Assembly: GCA_002307035.1 (NCBI GenBank)
Contig: DBTL01000108.1
Location: 1 to 18,399 of the forward strand
Source: Bacteroides sp. UBA1317
GTDB lineage: Bacteria; Bacteroidota; Bacteroidia; Bacteroidales; Bacteroidaceae
Reading direction: 5' to 3'
Length of the DNA: 18,399 nucleotides
Of this stretch, positions 7,771 to 15,131 are shown piece by piece (position 1 is the first letter of the stretch; each line of letters begins with the position of its first letter). The notes under the pieces were generated by a model that saw nothing but the letters and a program-made list of their open reading frames with translations, was not told the DNA's origin and did not search any database. The translations under genes and the position numbers were made by a program.

Positions 7771-7963
7771 ATAACACATTTATCAAAAAAACAGACTCTT
7801 CTGTTCCCGATGTACTTACTCATCCCAAGCTGGTACAATCTTTTCTATTAATCTTATATCTAATACTATGAAAAACACATAATTTAAACAGATGAGGTAA
7901 AGAAATTGTTCATAGTAGCAAAATGATTCTTTATCTGTCACTATAAAATATGCTCTATTTTTA
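7771..7963. other. Gene-free AT-rich stretch with a possible decayed gene end
   Basis: Together with 7660-7770 this makes 323 bases without a firm gene. On the minus strand an open frame ends at 7816 with the residues RLIEKIVPAWDE, about 45 nt before the leftward terminator at 7738-7770. That is the place and orientation of a real gene end, but the frame upstream has no recognisable motif and runs antisense into the small plus-strand gene. I see no other feature. Confidence 0.3.
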
Positions 7964-7971
7964 TATCTTTG
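7964..7971 (+). promoter_or_regulatory. -7 box of the small acidic protein gene
   Basis: TATCTTTG is an exact TAnnTTTG match ending 11 nt before the ATG at 7983. Transcription would start only a few bases before the start codon, giving a very short or nearly absent leader. The -33 element is not clear. Confidence 0.6.
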
Positions 7972-7982
7972 CATAAAAAACG

Positions 7983-8216
7983 ATGGAATACAACTTCGAT
8001 GAACAGAGCGTAAAAGATATAATAACATGGGCACAAAGCGCACAAGTACCTCAGAGCGTGAAGCTGACCGACTATGAAAACATTTATGATGTACCCAGAT
8101 TTATTGTGGCTAACATATACGACATTCAGAAACACTATCCCGATCCATTTTATAATGCTTCAATCACGCGGCTCTATCGATTGAAAGAATATTTAGAGAC
8201 TCACCAAGCTGATTAA
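7983..8216 (+). CDS. Small acidic protein, unknown function
   Basis: The 77-residue product starts MEYNFDEQSVKDIITWAQ and continues with a proline-containing linker (VPQSVKLTDYENIYDVPRFI) and two probable helices (VANIYDIQKHY and ITRLYRLKEYLETH). It is acidic, soluble, without signal peptide or membrane segment, and looks like the small conserved helical proteins found singly in Bacteroidetes genomes; I recognise no named function. Support for it being real comes from the -7 box just upstream, normal codon use and its isolated position between two minus-strand transcripts. It is monocistronic. Confidence 0.75.
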   Translation: MEYNFDEQSVKDIITWAQSAQVPQSVKLTDYENIYDVPRFIVANIYDIQKHYPDPFYNASITRLYRLKEYLETHQAD

Positions 8217-8257
8217 TAACGGGCACATAGCTCAAAAATATTTTTTCATATATCTTT

Positions 8258-8340
8258 TATAAAATTAAAAAACCACAGATTAACCTCAAATGCAGGAGAT
8301 GATATCTGCACTATTCAGTATAATCTGTGGCCACAACTAA
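8258..8340 (-). terminator. Terminator-like hairpin after aspS (REP-like)
   Basis: CCACAGATTA (8273-8282) and TAATCTGTGG (8331-8340) are exact inverted repeats. The 48-nt loop holds a second small hairpin (TGCAG 8291-8295 with CTGCA 8306-8310). On the minus strand the outer stem is followed by TTTTTTAATTTT, and it lies about 25 nt beyond the aspS stop, so it probably ends the aspS transcript. The CCACAGATTA wording is like short repeats scattered between genes in many genomes. Confidence 0.65.
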
Positions 8341-8365
8341 ACTAGTTCTTTATTACGCAAATAGC

Positions 8366-10138
8366 TTATTTATAGCTCTTATGCTCCTTTAAATCTATTA
8401 TCAGATTAAGTTCTTCTAATTGAGCAGCTTCTAAAGTAGCAGGGGCATCAATCATCACGTCACGACCTGAATTATTTTTCGGAAACGCAATACAATCGCG
8501 AATGGAATCGAGTCCGGCAAAAAGAGATACCCAACGATCAAGTCCGTAAGCCAACCCACCATGAGGAGGTGCACCATATTTAAATGCATCCATCAGATAG
8601 CCAAATTGTTCATGAGCACGCTCATTTGTAAAGCCCAGTAAACCGAACATTTTGTTTTGTAACTCGCTATCGTGAATACGAATCGAGCCGCCCCCTACTT
8701 CAACACCATTCACTACCATGTCATATGCATTAGCGCGTACAGCACCAGTGTCGCTGTCAAGTAAATGGACGTCTTCCAATTTTGGCGAAGTAAACGGATG
8801 GTGCATAGCCATGAATCGCTTTTGTTCTTCATCCCATTCGAAAAGAGGAAAATCAATTACCCACAAGCATGCAAAAGTGTTCTTATCTCTTAATCCAAGT
8901 TGATTACCCATTTCCAGACGAAGCTCACATAGCTGTTTACGTGTTTTCATTGCATCATCACCCGAGAGGATAAGTATCAAATCACCTGGTTTAGCCCCAA
9001 AAGCTTCTTTCATCTGCTGCAAAACCTCTTGTGAGTAGAATTTATCTACACTCGATTTTACATTTCCATCAGCTTCTATGCGAGCATAAACCATTCCTTT
9101 GGCACCAATCTGAGATTTCTTCACAAAATCGGTTAGCGCATCGAGTTGTTTGCGAGTATAGACAGCTGCACCCTCTGCACAGATACCGCCAATGTAGGCA
9201 GCATCATCAAATACGGAGAAGCCATGACCTTTGAGCACATCCATCAATTCTACAAACTTCATATCAAAACGAAGATCAGGTTTGTCGCTACCATAATATT
9301 TCATAGCATCACTCCACGGCATGCGCACGAAAGGTTCTGTCAGTTCTACCCCACGAATGGTTTTAAACAAATGTTTGGCCATTCCTTCGAACGTAGAAAT
9401 TACATCTTCTTGCTCTACGAAACTCATTTCGCAGTCAATCTGTGTAAATTCAGGTTGACGGTCAGCACGCAAATCCTCGTCACGGAAACACTTCACAATC
9501 TGAAAATAGCGATCAAAACCAGACACCATCAGCAACTGTTTGAAGAGTTGTGGTGATTGTGGAAGAGCATAAAACTGTCCCGGATTCATGCGCGATGGTA
9601 CTACAAAATCTCTTGCACCTTCGGGAGTAGAGCCAATAAGTACCGGCGTTTCTACTTCCAAAAAGCCCATGCTATCGAGATAACGACGCACTTCCATTGT
9701 CATCCGATGACGTAGTTCTAAGTTGGCGCGAACAGTATTTCTTCTTAAATCGAGATAACGATACTTCATGCGGATATCATCTCCTCCATCTGTATTATCT
9801 TCGATGGTAAAAGGTGGCGTTGCAGCAGCGTTAAGTACATTCAGTTCCGAAACGATAATTTCCACATCGCCTGTAGGCATGTTGGCATTTTTACTAAAAC
9901 GTTCGTTAACTACACCTTTTATCTGAACGACAAACTCGCGCCCCAGCTTATTAGCTCGTTCGCACAACGGTGCATCCAACTCTTCATTAAATACCAACTG
10001 CGTAATTCCGTAACGGTCGCGGAGATCAACAAATGTCATTCCTCCCATCTTGCGCGAGCGCTGTACCCATCCGGCCAGCGTCACCTGCTTATTCACATCG
10101 GAGATGCGTAACTCTCCACACGTATATGTTCTGAACAT
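8366..10138 (-). CDS. aspS: Aspartyl-tRNA synthetase
   Basis: This class II synthetase charges tRNA-Asp with aspartate. The 590-residue length is the usual bacterial form with the GAD insertion domain. Domains in order are the N-terminal OB-fold anticodon-binding domain (VTLAGWVQRSRKMGGMTFVDLRDR, about 19-42), the catalytic core with QSPQ (194-197) and motif 2 FRDED (218-222, with the ATP-binding Arg219), the GAD insertion (roughly 280-420), and motif 3 GLDR (532-535). No key residue is missing. It is the second gene after a lipid kinase on the same strand but has its own consensus-like promoter in the 60-nt gap, so independent transcription is likely. A hairpin with T-run follows the stop. 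Confidence 0.98.
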   Translation of the reverse strand: MFRTYTCGELRISDVNKQVTLAGWVQRSRKMGGMTFVDLRDRYGITQLVFNEELDAPLCERANKLGREFVVQIKGVVNERFSKNANMPTGDVEIIVSELNVLNAAATPPFTIEDNTDGGDDIRMKYRYLDLRRNTVRANLELRHRMTMEVRRYLDSMGFLEVETPVLIGSTPEGARDFVVPSRMNPGQFYALPQSPQLFKQLLMVSGFDRYFQIVKCFRDEDLRADRQPEFTQIDCEMSFVEQEDVISTFEGMAKHLFKTIRGVELTEPFVRMPWSDAMKYYGSDKPDLRFDMKFVELMDVLKGHGFSVFDDAAYIGGICAEGAAVYTRKQLDALTDFVKKSQIGAKGMVYARIEADGNVKSSVDKFYSQEVLQQMKEAFGAKPGDLILILSGDDAMKTRKQLCELRLEMGNQLGLRDKNTFACLWVIDFPLFEWDEEQKRFMAMHHPFTSPKLEDVHLLDSDTGAVRANAYDMVVNGVEVGGGSIRIHDSELQNKMFGLLGFTNERAHEQFGYLMDAFKYGAPPHGGLAYGLDRWVSLFAGLDSIRDCIAFPKNNSGRDVMIDAPATLEAAQLEELNLIIDLKEHKSYK

Positions 10139-10171
10139 ACCTATATTTATCTATTAGTTTTTTTGAAAGTG

Positions 10172-10202
10172 CAAAAATACATATTAATTCCTAAAACATC
10201 AA
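10172..10202 (-). promoter_or_regulatory. aspS promoter (-33 TTG, -7 TATTTTTG)
   Basis: On the minus strand TTG (10200-10202) and TATTTTTG (10172-10179) are separated by 20 nt, fitting the Bacteroides sigma-ABfr pattern. The -33 element overlaps the last codons of the upstream lipid kinase gene. The -7 box is about 33 nt before the aspS ATG. Confidence 0.65.
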
Positions 10203-11236
10203 TCTCTTTTAGTCAGCTTCTTCAGTAATGCCCTATTTTTATTCATCATCATACGATTTTTGTGTGCAAAGTCTTCCACGAACAATTCATTAAGACGCTG
10301 CAGCCCATTGACATATTCCTGTGCCTTTTGCAACACATTGCGTGCATCTTTTTCTTTTTCTCGGGGTACAACCACATTTAGTCCTTTCTTTATGATTTCC
10401 ACTTTGATACTTTCACCCATCATCATGGGGTCTCCATCAAAATGCACCACACCCGATTTACTGCGATTGATACGTAACTTCTGGCAGCGGAAAGTTTTTA
10501 TGCGACTATTTTGATCAATCGTTTTATTAAAAAGCTGATAAGCCAGCGAAGGTACATCCAGCACCGTAAAAGGTTCCAAGATAGTTACATCCATTAAGCC
10601 GTCCGTAAGCGTAGCTTGCGGGGTAATATACGCATTGTTACCATATTGGGAAGCATTACCACAGGCAATCAGAAAAGCTTTGTATTTTTTTGTGCCATCT
10701 TCTGTTTCCAACTCATAAGTTTCATTTTGATACGTCAGACTCTCCTGAAGGGTTTTTTCCAAGTAGGTAAGCAATCCTCTTTTACCCGCATTGGCAAATT
10801 TCAGACTCACAAAAGCATCAAAACCAACTCCACAAGTACAAAAGAAAGGAATATCATTAATCTTACCGTAGTCTATAACATCAAGTAAGCCCTCATTAAT
10901 TACTTCAAGTGCTTTTCTGGGTTCCATTGGAATTTGCAGGTGTCTTGCCAGTCCGTTGCCCGATCCGCAGGGCACAATGCCCAGAGTTGTTTTTGTGTGA
11001 ATGAGCGAGCGAGCTATTTCGTTCACTGTACCGTCACCCCCGATAGCTACTACTTCGTCTATTCCATCGCGTGTAGCTTGAGCGGCAATATCAACGGCAT
11101 GCCCTGCCCTTTCGGTTTTTACCACTTCCCAAGAATATTTTTCTCTATCTATCACATCACTCAATTGGTTCAAGATAAACTCTTTCCCTTGAGTTCCTGA
11201 AGCAGGGTTGATAATAAAAAGTATTTTTTTCATCAT
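10199..11236 (-). CDS. Diacylglycerol/sphingoid-type lipid kinase (DAGK catalytic domain)
   Basis: The 345-residue protein belongs to the YegS/DgkB/BmrU lipid kinase family, which phosphorylates lipid hydroxyl groups with ATP. Motifs visible are NPASG (10-14), the nucleotide-binding GGDGTVNEIA (66-75) and PCGSGNGLAR (89-98), then CGVGFDAFVSLKFA and the C-terminal FDGDP of the beta-sandwich domain. It ends in an unusual basic tail (NRMMMNKNRALLKKLTKRD). Start is one of two tandem ATG codons (11234-11236 or 11231-11233). It is transcribed divergently from serine palmitoyltransferase, 254 bases away, so its substrate may be a sphingoid base, ceramide or diacylglycerol; the sequence alone does not decide. 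It precedes aspS by 60 nt. Confidence 0.93.
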   Translation of the reverse strand: MMKKILFIINPASGTQGKEFILNQLSDVIDREKYSWEVVKTERAGHAVDIAAQATRDGIDEVVAIGGDGTVNEIARSLIHTKTTLGIVPCGSGNGLARHLQIPMEPRKALEVINEGLLDVIDYGKINDIPFFCTCGVGFDAFVSLKFANAGKRGLLTYLEKTLQESLTYQNETYELETEDGTKKYKAFLIACGNASQYGNNAYITPQATLTDGLMDVTILEPFTVLDVPSLAYQLFNKTIDQNSRIKTFRCQKLRINRSKSGVVHFDGDPMMMGESIKVEIIKKGLNVVVPREKEKDARNVLQKAQEYVNGLQRLNELFVEDFAHKNRMMMNKNRALLKKLTKRD

Positions 11237-11341
11237 TCTAACTCGTATACTGACAAAACCGTATTTTTAATTTAGAAAGTTAAGTGTAGCACCCCAATAA
11301 AAAAGACGGCTTCCGATGTGTGCAATTCTTTTGTTGACTGG

Positions 11342-11349
11342 CAAAAGTA
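11342..11349 (-). promoter_or_regulatory. Possible -7 box for the lipid kinase gene
   Basis: On the minus strand TACTTTTG is an exact TAnnTTTG match about 105 nt before the lipid kinase ATG. No good -33 TTTG is seen. A leader of about 100 nt would follow. It lies back to back with the serine palmitoyltransferase -7 box 45 nt away. Confidence 0.45.
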
Positions 11350-11393
11350 ATATAAATATTTTTAGTTGTGACACATTCATTTCATATTTTTAT

Positions 11394-11401
11394 TATCTTT
11401 G
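11394..11401 (+). promoter_or_regulatory. -7 box for serine palmitoyltransferase
   Basis: TATCTTTG is an exact TAnnTTTG match. A TTG at 11366-11368 is slightly too far upstream for a standard -33. Transcription from here would leave a short leader to the GTG at 11425 or one of about 85 nt to the ATG at 11491. Confidence 0.6.
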
Positions 11402-11490
11402 CCCCCTGTTTAAAAGTCACATAGGTGAAAATTAGAGCTAACAGCCGTTTAATTAATGGCTCAACAGCGGATTTATTTAATAAAAAATTC

Positions 11491-12678
11491 ATGGGATTAT
11501 TACAAGAGAAGTTAGCAAAGTACGATCTGCCCCAACAAGTGAAGGCAAAAGGCGTATATCCTTACTTTCGATGCATCGAAAGTGAACAGAACACAGAAGT
11601 AATCATGAGCGGCAAAAAAGTATTGATGTTTGGCTCTAACTCCTATCTAGGTTTAACAAACCATCCGAAAGTTATTGAAGCTGCCGTTGAAGCTACTCGT
11701 AAATACGGTACGGGATGCGCAGGTTCACGCTTCCTTAACGGAACACTTGATCTTCATATTCAGCTTGAGAAAGAATTGGCTGAATTCGTAGGGAAAAAAG
11801 ATGCAATTATTTATTCTACCGGATTTCAGGTAAACCTTGGCGTTGTGTCGTGTGTTACAGGTCGTGAAGACTACGTTATTTGTGACGAACTTGACCACGC
11901 TTCTATCGTTGAAGGGCGCCGCCTCTCATTCTCTACTGCTTTGAAATTCAAACATAACGATATGGAATCGTTAGAGAAAGAGTTGCAAAAGTGCAAACCC
12001 GAATCGGTGAAATTAATTGTAGTAGACGGAGTATTCAGTATGGAAGGCGATATTGCCAACCTACCCGAAATTGTTCGCTTATCTAAAAAGTACAATGCCA
12101 GCATCATGGTTGACGAAGCACATGGTCTAGGTGTTTTAGGTAGACAAGGTCGTGGTACTTGCGATCATTTTGGACTGACCAATGACGTAGACCTTATTAT
12201 GGGCACATTCAGTAAATCATTGGCTTCTATCGGAGGATTCATTGCTGCTGACGAAGAGGTAATTAACTACCTGCGCCATAATTCACGTCCCTATATCTTT
12301 AGTGCCAGCAATACACCCGGAGCTACTGCTGCTGCCCGTGCCGCACTTCAGATCATGAAAACAGAGCCCGAACGCATTCAACACTTATGGGATATGACCC
12401 ACTATTCATTGAAACGTTTCCGTGATCTGGGCTTCGAAATAGGTCATACCGCTACTCCAATTATCCCGCTTTATGTGCGCGATATGGATAAAACCTTTAT
12501 CGTAACTAAAATGTTATTTGACGAAGGTGTATTTGTAAATCCCGTGGTTCCGCCCGCATGCTCTCCTAACGACACATTAATTCGCTTCTCATTGATGGCT
12601 ACTCACAGCCAAGAACAGATTGACATAGCGATTGATAAGCTCTATAAATGTTTTAAAGCGCTTGATATTCTTAAGTAA
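11491..12678 (+). CDS. spt: Serine palmitoyltransferase (alpha-oxoamine synthase)
   Basis: This PLP enzyme condenses L-serine with a fatty acyl-CoA to a 3-keto sphingoid base, the first step of Bacteroides sphingolipid synthesis. From the ATG at 11491 it has 395 residues, the length of known Bacteroides SPTs, which begin with the same MGLLQEKLAKYDLP. Motifs are FGSNSYLGL (47-55), GCAGSRFLNGT (75-85), DHASIVEGRR with the PLP-stacking His136, VDEAHGLG (Asp208, His211) and GTFSKSLASIGG with the Schiff-base Lys242. An in-frame GTG at 11425 would add 22 residues (KIRANSRLINGST...), so the start is not fully settled. It is close to KBL and AONS in family, but the length and start favour SPT. It is monocistronic, with a promoter upstream and a strong terminator downstream, and faces the lipid kinase divergently. 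Confidence 0.93.
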   Translation: MGLLQEKLAKYDLPQQVKAKGVYPYFRCIESEQNTEVIMSGKKVLMFGSNSYLGLTNHPKVIEAAVEATRKYGTGCAGSRFLNGTLDLHIQLEKELAEFVGKKDAIIYSTGFQVNLGVVSCVTGREDYVICDELDHASIVEGRRLSFSTALKFKHNDMESLEKELQKCKPESVKLIVVDGVFSMEGDIANLPEIVRLSKKYNASIMVDEAHGLGVLGRQGRGTCDHFGLTNDVDLIMGTFSKSLASIGGFIAADEEVINYLRHNSRPYIFSASNTPGATAAARAALQIMKTEPERIQHLWDMTHYSLKRFRDLGFEIGHTATPIIPLYVRDMDKTFIVTKMLFDEGVFVNPVVPPACSPNDTLIRFSLMATHSQEQIDIAIDKLYKCFKALDILK

Positions 12679-12706
12679 GAGCACATTTACATACTCTATA
12701 TATAGA

Positions 12707-12751
12707 CGAGGTTAGATCAAGAAATTTCTTGTTTTAACCTCGTTTTCTTTT
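12707..12751 (+). terminator. Intrinsic terminator of serine palmitoyltransferase
   Basis: CGAGGTTA (12707-12714) pairs with TAACCTCG (12735-12742), and CAAGAAA pairs with TTTCTTG inside a small internal loop. The stem is followed by TTTTCTTTT. It starts 28 nt after the SPT stop and points right. It also separates SPT from the convergent fcl gene. Confidence 0.9.
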
Positions 12752-12780
12752 AAAAAGTTGATGAAATATGCCGGAACACT

Positions 12781-13851
12781 TTATCCCAAATACCACTCAT
12801 ACATCCGTTGCACTCCTTCTTCTATCTCAATTTTGTGATGCCAGCCCAACTCATGTAGCTTACCTGGATCTGTAAGTTTGCGCATCGTACCGTCCGGTTT
12901 GCTACTGTCAAAGTTCAACTTACCTCGATATCCCACTATCTTTACAATAAGTTCGGCCAAGCCCTTGATCGATATTTCTTTACCTGTACCAATGTTGATA
13001 TGACAATTACGAACATCCTTGTTCCCTTGGCTATAAGTATCTTTAAAGTCCACATGTTCCATCACGAACACACTTGCATCCGCCATTTCTTCACTCCATA
13101 AGAACTCCCGTAATGGTTTTCCTGTTCCCCAAAGAATAACTTCTGTTTCGCTGATGCCGTATTTCTTTAAGATAGCCAATATTTCCTCTTTAGAGCAACT
13201 TCCGTTTACACCCTCTACCGGACGGAGACTCAGGTCTTTGCATATTGCTTCCATGTTTCCCTCTTTCAGACAATGTGCCAAATGAATCTTACGAATCATG
13301 GCAGGAAGCACGTGGCTACGCTCCAGATCGAAGTTATCATTCGGCCCGTATAGATTGGTAGGCATCACAGCAATATAGTTTGTGCCATATTGCAGATTAA
13401 AACTCTCGCACATCTTTAGTCCGGCTATCTTAGCGATGGCATACGGTTCATTCGTATACTCCAAAGGTCCGGTCAGTAATTCCGATTCTTTCATCGGTTG
13501 CACCGCATCACGGGGATAAATGCACGTACTACCCAAGAAGAGTAATTTCTTCACCTTGTGACGAAAACTCTCACCGATCACATTCTGTTGAATTTGCAGA
13601 TTCTTGTAGATGAAATCTGCCCGATAGATGCTGTTGGCCATGATACCACCCACATGTGCCGCCGCCAGAATCACATATTCCGGTTGCTCCTCGTCGAAGA
13701 AATTACGTACTGCTACTCCATCAAGTAAATCCAACTCTCTGTGAGTTTTCCCTATCAGATTAATATATCCCTTATCAGATAGATTGTGCCAAATGGCAGA
13801 GCCCACCAGTCCGTGGTGCCCGGCCACATATATTTTTGCATTCTTATCCAT
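12781..13851 (-). CDS. fcl: GDP-L-fucose synthase (GDP-4-keto-6-deoxymannose epimerase/reductase)
   Basis: Fcl converts GDP-4-keto-6-deoxy-D-mannose to GDP-L-fucose with NADPH. The 356-residue short-chain dehydrogenase has the Rossmann motif GHHGLVG (11-17), the family AAAHVGGI segment, and the catalytic Ser108 (LGSTCIYP), Tyr137 and Lys141 (YAIAK). It is about 35 residues longer than the E. coli enzyme because of an insertion around 209-245 (KDLSLRPVEGVNGSCSKEEI...), before the conserved GTGKPLREFLWSEEMADA. It starts 6 nt after the gmd stop, so the two are translated from one transcript. The product is the fucose donor for capsule, O-antigen or glycoprotein synthesis. Confidence 0.95.
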   Translation of the reverse strand: MDKNAKIYVAGHHGLVGSAIWHNLSDKGYINLIGKTHRELDLLDGVAVRNFFDEEQPEYVILAAAHVGGIMANSIYRADFIYKNLQIQQNVIGESFRHKVKKLLFLGSTCIYPRDAVQPMKESELLTGPLEYTNEPYAIAKIAGLKMCESFNLQYGTNYIAVMPTNLYGPNDNFDLERSHVLPAMIRKIHLAHCLKEGNMEAICKDLSLRPVEGVNGSCSKEEILAILKKYGISETEVILWGTGKPLREFLWSEEMADASVFVMEHVDFKDTYSQGNKDVRNCHINIGTGKEISIKGLAELIVKIVGYRGKLNFDSSKPDGTMRKLTDPGKLHELGWHHKIEIEEGVQRMYEWYLG

Positions 13852-13857
13852 TTCTGT

Positions 13858-14940
13858 TTATTCCTCCATTTGTTGTCTCATGTGCAGCTTCTTTACGAAC
13901 TTCATGTCGTGCGTTGCCATGATGTGTACCAATTCAGGGAAACTTGTTTGTGTAGGGTTCCACCCCAATAAAGTCTTGGCTTTTGTCGGGTCTCCCAGCA
14001 ACTGTTCCACTTCTGCCGGACGGAAATATTTCGGATCGACTTCTACCAATATTTTGCCGGTAGCTGCGTCAATTCCCTTTTCATCCACTTCTTTACCTTC
14101 CCAACGAAGTTCGATGCCTACCTCCTTGAATGCCAGTGTAGCAAACTCGCGTACGGTGTGATACTCACCCGTGGCAATCACAAAGTCCTCAGGTGTTTTG
14201 TGTTGCAAGATCATCCACATGCACTCCACGTAATCCTTCGCATAACCCCAGTCGCGCAATGAGTCCAGATTACCCAGATAAAGCTTGTCTTGAAATCCTT
14301 GTGCGATGCGTGCGGCAGCCAGTGTGATCTTTCGCGTTACAAATGTCTCTCCACGGCGTTCACTCTCGTGGTTGAATAAGATACCATTGACCGCGAACAT
14401 GCCGTAGCTTTCACGATAATTCTTCGTAATCCAGAAACCGTATTGCTTGGCCACACCATACGGACTACGTGGGTAGAAAGGAGTTGTTTCTTTCTGGGGC
14501 ACTTCTTGCACTTTGCCGTAAAGCTCCGATGTAGAAGCCTGATAAATCTTAGTCTTCTTTTCCAAGCCAAGGATGCGCACAGCCTCGAGTAAACGCAGCG
14601 TACCCACCGCATCCGATTCAGCCGTATATTCAGGTACATCAAAAGAGACCTTTACGTGGCTCTGGGCAGCCAGATTGTATATCTCATCCGGCTTCACCAT
14701 TTGAATGATACGAATCAGCGAACTACTGTCCGTCATATCTCCGTAATGCAGATTTACTAAGCGATCCTTCTTCATATCCCGTACCCATTCATCCAGATAC
14801 AGATGCTCAATGCGTGCCGTGTTAAATGAAGAAGAACGGCGGATAATGCCATGTACTTCGTATCCTTTCTCTATTAAAAACTCGGCCAGAAATGAGCCGT
14901 CTTGTCCGGTAATACCGGTGATTAATGCTATCTTTTTCAT
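13858..14940 (-). CDS. gmd: GDP-mannose 4,6-dehydratase
   Basis: Gmd makes GDP-4-keto-6-deoxy-D-mannose from GDP-mannose, the first step to GDP-L-fucose. From the ATG at 14940 it has 360 residues. Motifs are the NADP-binding GITGQDGSFLAEFLIEKG (9-26), IIRRSSSFNTARIEHLY (32-48), ASTSELYGKVQE with catalytic Thr137 and Glu139, and SPYGVAK with Tyr161 and Lys165. An in-frame ATG at 14976 would add 12 residues, but it lies upstream of the predicted promoter, and the Rossmann strand KKIALITG starts directly after the 14940 ATG, so the shorter start is preferred. It is the first gene of the gmd-fcl pair, 6 nt before fcl, and diverges from the Wzi-family gene. Confidence 0.96.
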   Translation of the reverse strand: MKKIALITGITGQDGSFLAEFLIEKGYEVHGIIRRSSSFNTARIEHLYLDEWVRDMKKDRLVNLHYGDMTDSSSLIRIIQMVKPDEIYNLAAQSHVKVSFDVPEYTAESDAVGTLRLLEAVRILGLEKKTKIYQASTSELYGKVQEVPQKETTPFYPRSPYGVAKQYGFWITKNYRESYGMFAVNGILFNHESERRGETFVTRKITLAAARIAQGFQDKLYLGNLDSLRDWGYAKDYVECMWMILQHKTPEDFVIATGEYHTVREFATLAFKEVGIELRWEGKEVDEKGIDAATGKILVEVDPKYFRPAEVEQLLGDPTKAKTLLGWNPTQTSFPELVHIMATHDMKFVKKLHMRQQMEE

Positions 14941-14957
14941 TATTATCATATTTCGTA

Positions 14958-14989
14958 CAAATATACATATATACATCGAAGGCTACAAA
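14958..14989 (-). promoter_or_regulatory. gmd-fcl promoter, full Bacteroides consensus
   Basis: On the minus strand TTTG (14986-14989), a 20-nt spacer and TATATTTG (14958-14965) match the Bacteroides -33 TTTG / -7 TAnnTTTG consensus exactly. The expected start lies about a dozen bases before the gmd ATG at 14940. This fixes the gmd start, because the alternative ATG at 14976 is upstream of the -7 box. Confidence 0.8.
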
Positions 14990-15103
14990 CACTCTCATAT
15001 TAATCCATGAATTCGAACTATTCATCACCATTCGTCTTTCATTATAAATTTAAAAAGAGGTTAAAAGAAAACGTACGAACATAGTTATCTTACATCTTTT
15101 CTC

Positions 15104-15111
15104 TATTTTTG
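15104..15111 (+). promoter_or_regulatory. -7 box for the Wzi-family gene
   Basis: TATTTTTG is an exact TAnnTTTG match 20 nt before the ATG at 15132. No clear -33 TTTG is visible. It is arranged divergently from the gmd promoter in the same 191-bp gap. Confidence 0.55.
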
Positions 15112-15131
15112 CAAAAGATCAACAAAATATA

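Noticed and set aside
9146..9556. 136-codon plus-strand frame inside aspS
   Set aside because: Antisense to the GAD insertion and catalytic domain of AspS; Cys/His-rich shadow composition only.
13784..14161. 125-codon plus-strand frame across fcl and gmd
   Set aside because: Antisense shadow of both conserved genes; Ser/Cys-rich without motif.
14941..14976. 12-residue N-terminal extension of Gmd from the ATG at 14976
   Set aside because: It would start upstream of the consensus -7 box at 14958-14965, and the Rossmann motif begins right after the 14940 ATG.
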